Below are positions 16,917 to 23,117 of a DNA stretch of 23,986 nt, in pieces. Position 1 is the first letter of the stretch. Each line of letters opens with the position of its first letter. The stretch spans positions 1 to 23,986 of the forward strand of contig JANXQR010000392.1 in NCBI GenBank assembly GCA_025353435.1, in the 5' to 3' direction. The position numbers were made by a program, and so were the translations under genes. The notes below the pieces were generated by a model that made no database searches, was not told the origin of the DNA, and saw nothing but the letters and a program-made list of their open reading frames with translations. This DNA is from Acidobacteriota bacterium. GTDB taxonomy: Bacteria; Acidobacteriota; Terriglobia; Terriglobales; Acidobacteriaceae.

Positions 16917-17660
16917 TTAATGGGCGTCGATTGCGAGGACGTTGGCTTCGTCGCGGACGGTAAGCAGAACCGGCACCGGCACGGCGAGCTCGGCCGGAAC
17001 CATGTAGCCCTGTCCGCGCACTGTGCGAATCAGTTGCCCGGGCGGCGGATCCTTGAGCTTGCGGCGAAGGTAGTTGACGTACACGTCGACGATATTGGTG
17101 GTCTGAGTCGGCTCCATATTCCACACCGAGTCGAGCAATTCGATGCGCGTCACGCATTGGCCGCGATTGAGCACCAGGTGCTCGAGCAGCGCGAATTCCT
17201 TGTTGGTGAGGGGGACGGGTTGACCCGCGCGGTGCGCCGAGTGTTCCATACGATCCAGTTCCAGATCGCCGGTGCGTAGCAGCAGGCGGGCTTCACGCTT
17301 GCGGCGGAGCAGGGCGCGGCAGCGGGCACGCAGTTCATGCAGGCTGAATGGTTTGGTCATGAAGTCGTCTGCGCCATGATCGAGACAGCGTACGCGCGTC
17401 TCCACTTCCTGCCGGGCGGTGAGCACCAGAACTGGAAGTTCGCCGTCGACAAGCCGGATCTGATCGAGCACTTGCTCGCCATCGCGGACCGGTAGATTCA
17501 GGTCCAGGATGGTCAGGTCAGGCAGGTCCTGCCGGAAAGCCTCGGCGGCCTGGGCGCCGTCCGTTACTACGCGCACACGGTGTCCATCCGCTTCGAGGCC
17601 GCGCGTTAAAAACATTCCCAGCGCTCTATCGTCTTCCGCAATCAGTAATCTCATTTGCAT
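16917..17660 (-). CDS. OmpR/PhoB-family response regulator (orphan)
   Basis: The 247-residue protein is a two-domain response regulator. The receiver (3-118) has the acidic pair E9/D10-D11, phospho-acceptor D53 (T-I-L-D-L-N-L-P), T81 and K103. The winged-helix DNA-binding domain (about 125-222) includes L-T-N-K-E-F-A-L-L-E-H-L, the D-V-Y-V-N-Y-L-R-R-K-L recognition region and the R-T-V-R-G-Q-G-Y-M wing. A 25-residue hydrophobic/acidic tail is unusual. No histidine kinase gene is adjacent. It ends 66 bases before the sigma54 activator on the same strand and may share its transcript. Two ATGs exist (17660, 17654); the GGGGGA ribosome site fits the second better (8-base spacing). Confidence 0.93.
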   Translation of the reverse strand: MQMRLLIAEDDRALGMFLTRGLEADGHRVRVVTDGAQAAEAFRQDLPDLTILDLNLPVRDGEQVLDQIRLVDGELPVLVLTARQEVETRVRCLDHGADDFMTKPFSLHELRARCRALLRRKREARLLLRTGDLELDRMEHSAHRAGQPVPLTNKEFALLEHLVLNRGQCVTRIELLDSVWNMEPTQTTNIVDVYVNYLRRKLKDPPPGQLIRTVRGQGYMVPAELAVPVPVLLTVRDEANVLAIDAH

Positions 17661-18041
17661 TTCCCCCAGGCAGTGTGGCGATTCAGCAAATATCCCTGTT
17701 TCCGAACCACTTCACTTAGTAACGGCTAATCTGGCCCACCTCCACCTTCGCGCCGACGGATATGGAACACAAGGTTACGGAACGGCTAAATGAAGGCGCG
17801 GTTCCGCGCTTGAGCGAGAGGCGCTCGCAATTCCTGTTTGGGGTTGATGAACACGGTCTTGTGATGGCGGATACAGCGATGTGATGCGGACTGTTTTTTA
17901 GAAAGGAATGTAGATCGACCCGCGGCCGTTGCAAACAATTGCACGGATGAATCCGAAAGCGTCAACCAGGCAGCCTATGAGGTGTCGAATCATTGCGCAG
18001 TCCCGCGCGATCATCTCGAAACAATACGCATTTGGGGCTGC
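17661..18041. other. 381-base intergenic region with two tandem hairpins
   Basis: No convincing gene is seen. It separates the cyclase stop from the response regulator start, so it should hold the promoter for the regulator and flagellar operon, but I find no clear sigma70, sigma28 or sigma54 (GG-N10-GC) element. Two adjacent small hairpins lie at 17796-17809 (GCGCG-GTTC-CGCGC) and 17814-17828 (GCGAG-AGGCG-CTCGC). Neither is followed by a T run. A short repeat, ACGGCTAA, occurs near 17722 and 17782. Confidence 0.5.
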
Positions 18042-19127
18042 TCAAGCGCGACTTAGCCCTTCGACCACGCAGGCTGAGTTCTTGTTCGCGTACATTGCAG
18101 CGTCGGCGCGATCGAGCAGTTGTTTCATGGTCTCGCCCGCGACAAACTCTGCTAACCCGATGGACGCAATCACGGGTATCTTCAGGCGTCCAGACTCCCG
18201 GCTGATGGTGTAGCTACCGCAGACCCATTTGCGGACGCGGTCCATTTGCGCCTGCGCCTGATTTGTCGAGCCATCGAGCAGAACAAGGAACTCATCCCCA
18301 CCCCAGCGGCCCACGAGGTCGGTGGATCGGCACGCCGACTTCAGTTCAGCCGCAAACTGCTGGAGAACTTCGTCACCGGCCTGGTGCCCGTATTTGTCGT
18401 TCACGCGTTTGAATCCATCCAGATCGACGAGCGCCACACAGAAAGGCTTCACTGCAATAACGTAGCGCTCAATCTGCGTCTCCATCCACAGCCGGCTGCG
18501 CAGCTGAGTGAGCGCATCGCAAGAGGCAATATGTTCCGCTTCAGCCAGCCTGGCCTCGAAGATGGTCACTTGCGCCTTGAGCTGGTCGAGCACGGCCTTC
18601 CCTTCCGCGGTCATGCGGTCGACCGAACCCTTCAAATCCGAAGCGCTCTTTTCGATGGAGATGCGGATCTGGGAGATGTCCTCGAGGCTGGCAATGCTGT
18701 TGAGATTGGCTGTTACGTCGTTGAGTTGTTTAGCGCAGCGCTGGTCACGATCCCCGACCGACTCGGCGGTCCGCGCCATGACGAGCAGAATCTCCTTCAC
18801 CTCGGCGGCCTTCTGCAGGTAATGGCGCGCGGTGCTGCGGCCCCAATTCTCCACCTCGGTCTGAACGTTGACGTTTGCGGCGGTAACCCTTCCGAGTGAC
18901 GGGCTTGCCGACAGCGTTTCGCTGATCGAAGCCAATGCTCGTTCGAGCGACGTCCCAAGGGCTGGGCAAGCCTCCACGCTGGCGCGGCCCACGCTGACCA
19001 GGGTTGTGCGGTATGCCTGGAAGCAAAGAGCCAGCAGGTCGCCGGTCTTAGCGGCTGGGGGCGGCGTTTGAGTTTCGGCGGTGATACCATCCCGCGCGCC
19101 GTCGAGATATTTGCGAATGGAAATCAT
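18042..19127 (-). CDS. GGDEF diguanylate cyclase
   Basis: The 361-residue protein has a non-membrane helical N-terminal part (1-200, coiled-coil-like after about 155) of unknown sensory function and a C-terminal GGDEF domain. The active site G-G-D-E-F is at 276-280, the metal site D-L-D at 235-237, and an intact inhibitory I-site R-S-T-D at 267-270, exactly five residues upstream. It should make c-di-GMP from two GTP and be product-inhibited. The domain opens D-A-L-T-Q-L-R-S-R, with Q where G is common. No signal peptide or membrane segment is seen. A GAGGG ribosome site precedes the ATG. Its place beside motility genes suggests control of the motile-to-sessile switch; that link is inferred. 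Confidence 0.93.
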   Translation of the reverse strand: MISIRKYLDGARDGITAETQTPPPAAKTGDLLALCFQAYRTTLVSVGRASVEACPALGTSLERALASISETLSASPSLGRVTAANVNVQTEVENWGRSTARHYLQKAAEVKEILLVMARTAESVGDRDQRCAKQLNDVTANLNSIASLEDISQIRISIEKSASDLKGSVDRMTAEGKAVLDQLKAQVTIFEARLAEAEHIASCDALTQLRSRLWMETQIERYVIAVKPFCVALVDLDGFKRVNDKYGHQAGDEVLQQFAAELKSACRSTDLVGRWGGDEFLVLLDGSTNQAQAQMDRVRKWVCGSYTISRESGRLKIPVIASIGLAEFVAGETMKQLLDRADAAMYANKNSACVVEGLSRA

Positions 19128-19185
19128 GGTCCCTCGTCACAGGAAAGTCCGGCGGCAGACGCGCGTGGCGGACGCTTTGATTCCT

Positions 19186-19213
19186 TTATCGACACTTCCC
19201 GATGCGGGCTTGA
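19186..19213 (-). promoter_or_regulatory. possible sigma28 (FliA-type) promoter for the GGDEF gene
   Basis: On the minus strand a TCAAG element (19213-19209) precedes GTCGATAA (19193-19186). The latter matches 7 of 8 bases of the FliA -10 consensus GCCGATAA. Spacing is 16 bases after TCAA, where 15 is standard. The start codon is about 60 bases downstream. If real, the cyclase would be a late flagellar-class gene. The consensus is from proteobacteria, so certainty is low. Confidence 0.3.
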
Positions 19214-19254
19214 GGGCACGTCCAGTTGCGGAGTTAATACCTTTGGTGCGACGT

Positions 19255-19280
19255 CGAACAAAAAGAGTTGCCATAGTTCG
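19255..19280. repeat. CGAAC-N16-GTTCG inverted half-sites, possible operator
   Basis: CGAAC (19255-19259) and GTTCG (19276-19280) form an inverted pair around the lexA -35. The half-sites equal those of the Gram-positive-type LexA box (CGAAC-N4-GTTCG), but the spacing is 16 rather than 4. The pair could be an autoregulatory site or chance; I do not know the LexA motif of this lineage. Confidence 0.25.
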
Positions 19281-19298
19281 CTTTTCCTTCGCTATAAT
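19268..19298 (+). promoter_or_regulatory. lexA promoter, apparently leaderless
   Basis: A perfect -10 TATAAT is at 19293-19298 and a TTGCCA -35-like box at 19268-19273, spacer 19 bases. The -10 ends only 6 bases before the lexA ATG (19305), so transcription should begin at or within a base or two of the start codon. No ribosome site is present upstream of the ATG, consistent with a leaderless mRNA. Confidence 0.6.
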
Positions 19299-19304
19299 TC
19301 GCGC

Positions 19305-19910
19305 ATGGCAGTAACCCGGCGACAAAAAGAGATTCTCGATTTCCTCGAGTCATTTGTAACCCGCAACGGCTACTCCCCGTCATTTGAGGAGATTGCCCGG
19401 GGGATGGGCCTCAAAAGCCTGGCGACCGTGCACAAGCACATCACCAACCTTGAAAAGAAAGGGATGCTGGACCGCGTTCACAATCGGAGCCGGTCGATTG
19501 ACGTGGTGCCACCAGGCACACGGACTCGATCCAGCGACCGAGTGCCGCTGGCTGGGCGCATCGCCGCTGGACTTCCGGTAGAGGCGTCGGAGCAGTCGGA
19601 GAGCATTTCGCTCCATGACGTAGTTGGGAATCGCGATGTGTTCGCCCTCGAGGTCCGAGGCGACTCGATGCGCGACGAACACATCATCAGCGGGGACTAC
19701 GTGCTAGTGGAGCGCACCCGCACCGCTCGCCAGGGAGAGATTGTGGTGGCGCTTGTGCACGGGGCCGAGACCACCCTCAAGCGTTTTTACTCGGAAGGCA
19801 GCGTGATCCGCCTGCAACCCTCCAACATTGAAATGGAGCCGATTTACGTGCCAGCAGCCCAGGTTGCCATCCAAGGGCGGGTTCTCGGAGTGCTGCGGAA
19901 GTACCATTGA
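19305..19910 (+). CDS. lexA: LexA repressor (SOS response, S24 peptidase)
   Basis: The 201-residue protein has the LexA winged-helix DNA-binding domain (1-66: T-R-R-Q-K-E-I-L-D-F-L, G-Y-S-P-S-F-E-E-I-A, L-A-T-V-H-K-H-I-T-N-L-E-K-K-G). A self-cleavage site A88-G89 (R-I-A-A-G) follows, then the S24 peptidase domain with nucleophile S121 (R-G-D-S-M) and general base K159 (T-T-L-K-R-F). On RecA-stimulated autocleavage it releases SOS genes. Length equals the family norm. The frame extends upstream to 19068, but the ATG at 19305 gives the conserved N-terminus. It is divergent from the GGDEF gene; no other SOS genes are adjacent. Confidence 0.97.
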   Translation: MAVTRRQKEILDFLESFVTRNGYSPSFEEIARGMGLKSLATVHKHITNLEKKGMLDRVHNRSRSIDVVPPGTRTRSSDRVPLAGRIAAGLPVEASEQSESISLHDVVGNRDVFALEVRGDSMRDEHIISGDYVLVERTRTARQGEIVVALVHGAETTLKRFYSEGSVIRLQPSNIEMEPIYVPAAQVAIQGRVLGVLRKYH

Positions 19911-19955
19911 TCATTTATAATCAACGAGTTAATGGAGCTTGAAAAGGCAATAGTC

Positions 19956-19988
19956 GCCGCTCACTCCGAGCAACTGCGGCCTTTCTTG
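19956..19988 (+). terminator. weak candidate terminator after lexA
   Basis: A GCCGC...GCGGC stem (19956-19960 with 19976-19980) is followed by CTTTCTTGT. The stem is only 5 bp and an overlapping GCTC/GAGC hairpin competes. It lies 46 bases after the lexA stop. Confidence 0.3.
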
Positions 19989-20031
19989 TGTCCGTCGAGA
20001 GTCATTTTGCTGAAGAATTGCAGAAGTCTGT

Positions 20032-20532
20032 GTGACGAGTAATATCCAGAGCACCGAGCGCCACGACGATCAAAGTCCTCACGCGGCACCCTTCCGAGTC
20101 CCACTGACGGATGGTCAACGGAAGCGCTGCAAGCGTTGCAACAGTTTGAACATATACGAGAACGGTAAGGCTGCAAATAAGTCGGCAATGGCGGGCACAT
20201 GGGCTGAGGCCGAACGATTCGCCCAGGCTGAAAGGGATCTCAGGGACCCAGTCAACCTCGAACTGAGGAAGATCGCGGCTGTTCAGGAGACGGAAGAAGA
20301 ACGAGTTCGAGCGCTCGAAGCAAATCAAATGGGCCTTGAGGATGCCACCGAGCGTTGGCTCAATTCTCAGAAAGACGTCTCAGACTCAACGGTGGCCATT
20401 TACCGCGGTACCGTCCGTAAGTCCGGCCGGTTGATTAAGATTACCCCGGACTCATCTTTGAACCTGCCGCGGATACAATCGGTCGAGAATCCCCACAGTG
20501 CTGCTAATTCAATCGGCGAGAAGTGCGGTTGA
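20032..20532 (+). pseudogene. truncated tyrosine recombinase/integrase, N-terminal fragment
   Basis: The open frame begins with GTG at 20032 and is 166 codons long. Residues about 32-125 resemble, from memory, the N-terminal arm and core-binding (SAM-like) domain of acidobacterial phage-type integrases: a C-K-R-C-N-S-L-N-I-Y-E-N-G-K segment, S-A-x-A-G-T-W-A-E-A-E-R, A-Q-A-E-R-D-L-R-D-P-V, and A-T-E-R-W-L-N-S-Q-K...T-V-A-I-Y-R-G-T. The catalytic domain with the R-H-R-Y residues is absent. From about base 20400 the frame runs antisense to a separate HTH fragment, so the last 45 residues are probably not integrase. It is read as a dead remnant. No clear ribosome site precedes the GTG. Confidence 0.55.
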
Positions 20533-20555
20533 GAATTACATTGTCGTATTGACAT
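20400..20555 (-). pseudogene. excisionase-like helix-turn-helix fragment
   Basis: A 51-codon minus-strand ORF starts at the ATG 20555 and ends with TAA at 20402-20400. Its residues 12-42 (F-S-P-I-E-L-A-A-L-W-G-F-S-T-D, then I-R-G-R-F-K-D-E-S-G-V) resemble the small HTH/excisionase-like proteins carried near integrases in acidobacterial islands, where a Pro/Arg-rich stretch and an R-I-P-x-S-V-A-E-R segment usually follow. Here the sequence stops just after I-N-R-P, so the C-terminal part is missing. It overlaps the end of the integrase fragment head to head. The resemblance is from recall, not a search. Confidence 0.45.
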
Positions 20556-21096
20556 GTTGGAAATGCAATCCCCTAATGATGAATTGCCGGTGTTGGGCTG
20601 CCACCTGGCCCGCTCCTGTCCCCAACTAGGACAAATGGGTAAGGTGCGGCATCGAAACCCGCGGAGATTGTTACACTTTCAACTGCCTACGCACTGTTAT
20701 GGCTGTCAGCAGGGGTCAAGGCAGGCACTTCACGCCCCAACCTCTACCCGGTGTGCGCCATGCACAGATTGAATTTCGCATGCGCGACTCTCAATTCATC
20801 TACGGGAATCAATTTACTTCCGCCGCCTCATTTGGCAAGTAAACGCAGGCTCCATTTATCTATGGGTCCGAAGCAGCAGCTTTCCTAGATGCTGGTCACA
20901 TGCCGGGACCCGAATAATGGTAGAAGGGACATTCGACTCAATTTCGGAAGTGTCCTCGGAGTAGAACTTTGCTAGACGCGGCTCCCCTATTCCGCGATTC
21001 CTTCCTGAGATTCAACTTCTACTAAGTTGCGTTGTTAGGCGGACATGGTTTTATCATTCGACGAGAGACCTTCTAACCGTCTGGTCCCGGCCTGGA
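20556..21096. other. gene-poor stretch in decayed accessory segment
   Basis: No supported gene is seen over about 540 bases. The only frame of note (20554-20772, 72 codons, plus) has no family features. One imperfect hairpin lies at 20927-20955 (GGACATTC pairing with GAA-g-TGTCC, one bulged G). It looks less GC-rich than the flanking chromosomal genes. Confidence 0.5.
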
Positions 21097-21507
21097 ATGG
21101 CTTTTGGCTTGCAAAGGTTACTACGCTTGCGCCCGCGGGCACGCAACGGCGACGATGTCGGCAACGGTTCAACGCTTCGCGAAAGGTGGCTTCGTGGGAT
21201 TGTCATTCAACACAACCGGGTTCATTCAGTCCCCTTTCACCGCGAAGGCCGGAAGCTAGCAGTTGAGCTTCTTGCTCAGAGAAAGTTAGGAGCGAAGAGC
21301 ACGAGTTGTGGATGTACCTGTCCAAAGTCCAACTTGTGTCTCGACGAGGATGTGACGGCGTGCTGCGATGACATCGTTACTGGAACCGCGCTGGTGGTCG
21401 AGATGAAACAAGCCAACAGTACCACGCGAAACACAGTGGCGGTCTATTGCGGAGGCTGCCAAGTGTGGGTCGAATGTGATTGTCCCGAAGAGGAGGCTCA
21501 TGGCTAG
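21097..21507 (+). CDS. hypothetical Cys-rich protein
   Basis: I do not recognise this 136-residue ORF. Its first 60 residues are Arg-rich with no clear domain. The C-terminal half holds cysteines as C-G-C-T-C, C-L-D-E-D-V-T-A-C-C and C-G-G-C...C-D-C, which could bind a metal. The stop overlaps the next gene's start region by 8 bases, and a GAGGAGG ribosome site for that gene lies within its end, suggesting coupling if both are real. No good ribosome site precedes the ATG at 21097, and the true start could be later. It may be a remnant or a chance frame. Confidence 0.35.
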   Translation: MAFGLQRLLRLRPRARNGDDVGNGSTLRERWLRGIVIQHNRVHSVPFHREGRKLAVELLAQRKLGAKSTSCGCTCPKSNLCLDEDVTACCDDIVTGTALVVEMKQANSTTRNTVAVYCGGCQVWVECDCPEEEAHG

Positions 21508-21904
21508 GATTCTGAATCGGGACGAAGTCAATCGGTTTCAGGAGTTACAGGAATACTTCGCAGTCGGTGCGACTGCGAAGCGTCTCGATGACTTCGCCAA
21601 ATGGGTATTCAGCACTGTGACCCTGGTCGCTACCCTCGGGACGGGGTGCGCGATGTTCAGCAACCAGTCGCTTCGCGCCGAAGCGAAGGTGGTGTTGGAC
21701 ATCGCGATGGTTTTGGTCGGGTTGAGCCTTGGCTGTGCAGTGATGGTGCTCGCTCCAGCCTTCCCTCAAATCAACCTGGGCTACTTCTCGGTTGGAGGCA
21801 CCGGAGCATCCGCCGGCGGAGTGTGGGGATTCATCTTGTTCATGAGAGCGTCGATGGTGGAGTTGTGCAGGCTACTGGTCTTGGCGAACTCGGCCTTTGA
21901 TTGA
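21500..21904 (+). CDS. small two-helix membrane protein of unknown function
   Basis: The 134-residue product starts at an ATG with a strong GAGGAGG ribosome site 4 bases upstream. The N-terminus is polar and helical (R-D-E-V-N-R-F-Q-E-L-Q-E-Y-F...R-L-D-D-F-A-K). Two hydrophobic segments follow, about residues 34-53 (W-V-F-S-T-V-T-L-V-A-T-L-G) and 66-85 (V-L-D-I-A-M-V-L-V-G-L-S-L-G). I cannot name the family. The last about 40 residues lie antisense to the end of the convergent TPR gene (124-base overlap), so the original C-terminus may have been lost. It belongs to the accessory segment between lexA and the TPR gene. Confidence 0.6.
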   Translation: MARILNRDEVNRFQELQEYFAVGATAKRLDDFAKWVFSTVTLVATLGTGCAMFSNQSLRAEAKVVLDIAMVLVGLSLGCAVMVLAPAFPQINLGYFSVGGTGASAGGVWGFILFMRASMVELCRLLVLANSAFD

Positions 21905-23007
21905 TCCTTTTTCCCCATTGCCTGATAGAGCCGCGCCAGCCTCCAATGGACATTCGTATCGTCCGGAGCGAGTTTCGCAGCCAATATCAGTTCACGCATC
22001 GCGTCCTCGTTGCGCCCGGTATCGCCATAGACAATTCCCAGGTCCATGTGGGCCAGCGAAAGGTCTGGATTCATCTTCGCGACCATTTCCAGCAATGGCC
22101 TCGCGGCCTCTGGCTGGCCGGTCTGCATTTCCGCATCGGCCAGGTAAAGCGTTGCCTCCACGTTCATGGGATCGTTGGCAATCTCATCTTGAAATTCGCT
22201 GATTGCCTCTGCATACTGCCTTTGCGTCCACAACAAATAGCCCAAGCCAAAATGAACGTTGGGCTCCTTGGGATTAGCCTTGACGGCGTTGCGGAACTGC
22301 TGGATGGCGCCGATATTATCTTTCAATTCGTCCAGCGCCTCGCCCGCGAGCATGTCCGCCTCAGCCGACTCCGCATTCAGCATCAGTATTTCGTGATAGG
22401 TATCCAGAACGCATTGATATTGGTTGGACCAGAGACAGCTGTGAGCAAGGCTCAGGCGCAATCCAAGGTTTTGCGGATCGCTTGCAGCGGCCTGCTTCAG
22501 ATAGGGTGCAGCTTCAGCAAATTCTCCCAACCCGTAGTGGGCCATCCCGAGAAGGATCGTCAGCCGTTGCACCTCCGGCGAGGAGGAGGGCTCGCTCTGG
22601 AGGACTCGTCCGAAAGTCTGGACAGCCTCTTTCATCTCGTCCGCTTTGAAAAGGGCGAGACCGAGATTCAACCGTAAGCCGGGAAACTCTGGATTCAACG
22701 CTAGAGCTTTGCGGTAAAGCGGCACAGCTTCCTTGTAGTGCTCCTGGCGAGCTTCGAGGAGTCCAAGGTTGGCATAGGGTTCCGGATCAACAGGATGAGA
22801 CTTGAGATAGGTGCGCCACGCGGTCATCGCCTCGGCATTCTTCCCCTCCTGCTCCAGCGCAAGGGCCGTTTGCCGATAGCTTTGCGAGGACTGTCCCAGG
22901 CAGACGGCAGCTGCGATCGCTAAGCCCATGCCAATTCCCAGTCGCAATACCAGATTCACTAGCACTCCCAGCCGATCTTCATGACCATTTGAAATACTTC
23001 CCTGCAT
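21781..23007 (-). CDS. tetratricopeptide repeat protein, exported or membrane-anchored
   Basis: The 408-residue protein has an N-terminal hydrophobic segment (about 15-38: V-L-V-N-L-V-L-R-L-G-I-G-M-G-L-A-I-A-A-A) acting as signal peptide or anchor. It is followed by about nine TPR units of 34 residues across 43-390, each with the usual W/L-x-x-L-G/A-x-x-Y and A-x-x-P/A pattern (for example A-Y/F-x-N-L-G-L and A-L-x-L-N-P-E). It ends in a Pro-rich tail. TPR solenoids are protein-binding scaffolds. The frame extends back to a TTG at 23064, but the ATG at 23007 has GGAG 8 bases upstream. It lies downstream of a TonB-receptor gene on the same strand, a common acidobacterial pairing, so a role in outer-membrane uptake is possible but not shown. 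Confidence 0.88.
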   Translation of the reverse strand: MQGSISNGHEDRLGVLVNLVLRLGIGMGLAIAAAVCLGQSSQSYRQTALALEQEGKNAEAMTAWRTYLKSHPVDPEPYANLGLLEARQEHYKEAVPLYRKALALNPEFPGLRLNLGLALFKADEMKEAVQTFGRVLQSEPSSSPEVQRLTILLGMAHYGLGEFAEAAPYLKQAAASDPQNLGLRLSLAHSCLWSNQYQCVLDTYHEILMLNAESAEADMLAGEALDELKDNIGAIQQFRNAVKANPKEPNVHFGLGYLLWTQRQYAEAISEFQDEIANDPMNVEATLYLADAEMQTGQPEAARPLLEMVAKMNPDLSLAHMDLGIVYGDTGRNEDAMRELILAAKLAPDDTNVHWRLARLYQAMGKKDQSKAEFAKTSSLHNSTIDALMNKMNPHTPPADAPVPPTEK

Positions 23008-23072
23008 GATCTTGACTCCAGAGAAGGACTCAGGGCAAACGTGATCAAGAACAAACGCGATCAAACGGAAGA

Positions 23073-23103
23073 GGGGCGCGGCAGGGTTGGCCTGCCACGC
23101 CCC
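23073..23103 (-). terminator. strong hairpin between TonB receptor and TPR genes
   Basis: GGGGCG-C-GGCAGG (23073-23085) pairs with CCTGCC-A-CGCCCC (23091-23103): a 12-bp stem with one internal mismatch and a 5-base loop, 14 bases after the receptor stop. On the minus strand it is followed by CTCTTCCGTTT, not a T run. It may be a partial terminator or an mRNA-stabilising stem that sets receptor above TPR expression. Confidence 0.5.
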
Positions 23104-23117
23104 GGTTGAAGGTTGAT

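Noticed and set aside
16851..17760. Search for a sigma54 promoter (GG-N10-GC) upstream of the activator and response regulator
   Set aside because: No convincing match on the minus strand; near matches have wrong spacing (8, 9 or 12 bases).
19068..19304. Upstream extension of the LexA reading frame
   Set aside because: Would overlap the cyclase start and adds 79 residues absent from LexA; the ATG at 19305 gives the standard N-terminus.
19932..20042. 36-codon ORF just after lexA, with a TATAAT at 19915-19920
   Set aside because: No -35 match, overlaps the hairpin and the integrase fragment start; too short and featureless to support.
20554..20772. 72-codon plus-strand ORF in the gene-poor stretch
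   Set aside because: No ribosome site, no domain, composition unlike neighbouring genes.
20556..21096. Possible tRNA or att site near the integrase remnant
   Set aside because: No cloverleaf or T-loop consensus found on either strand, and no direct repeat flanking the segment could be seen by eye.
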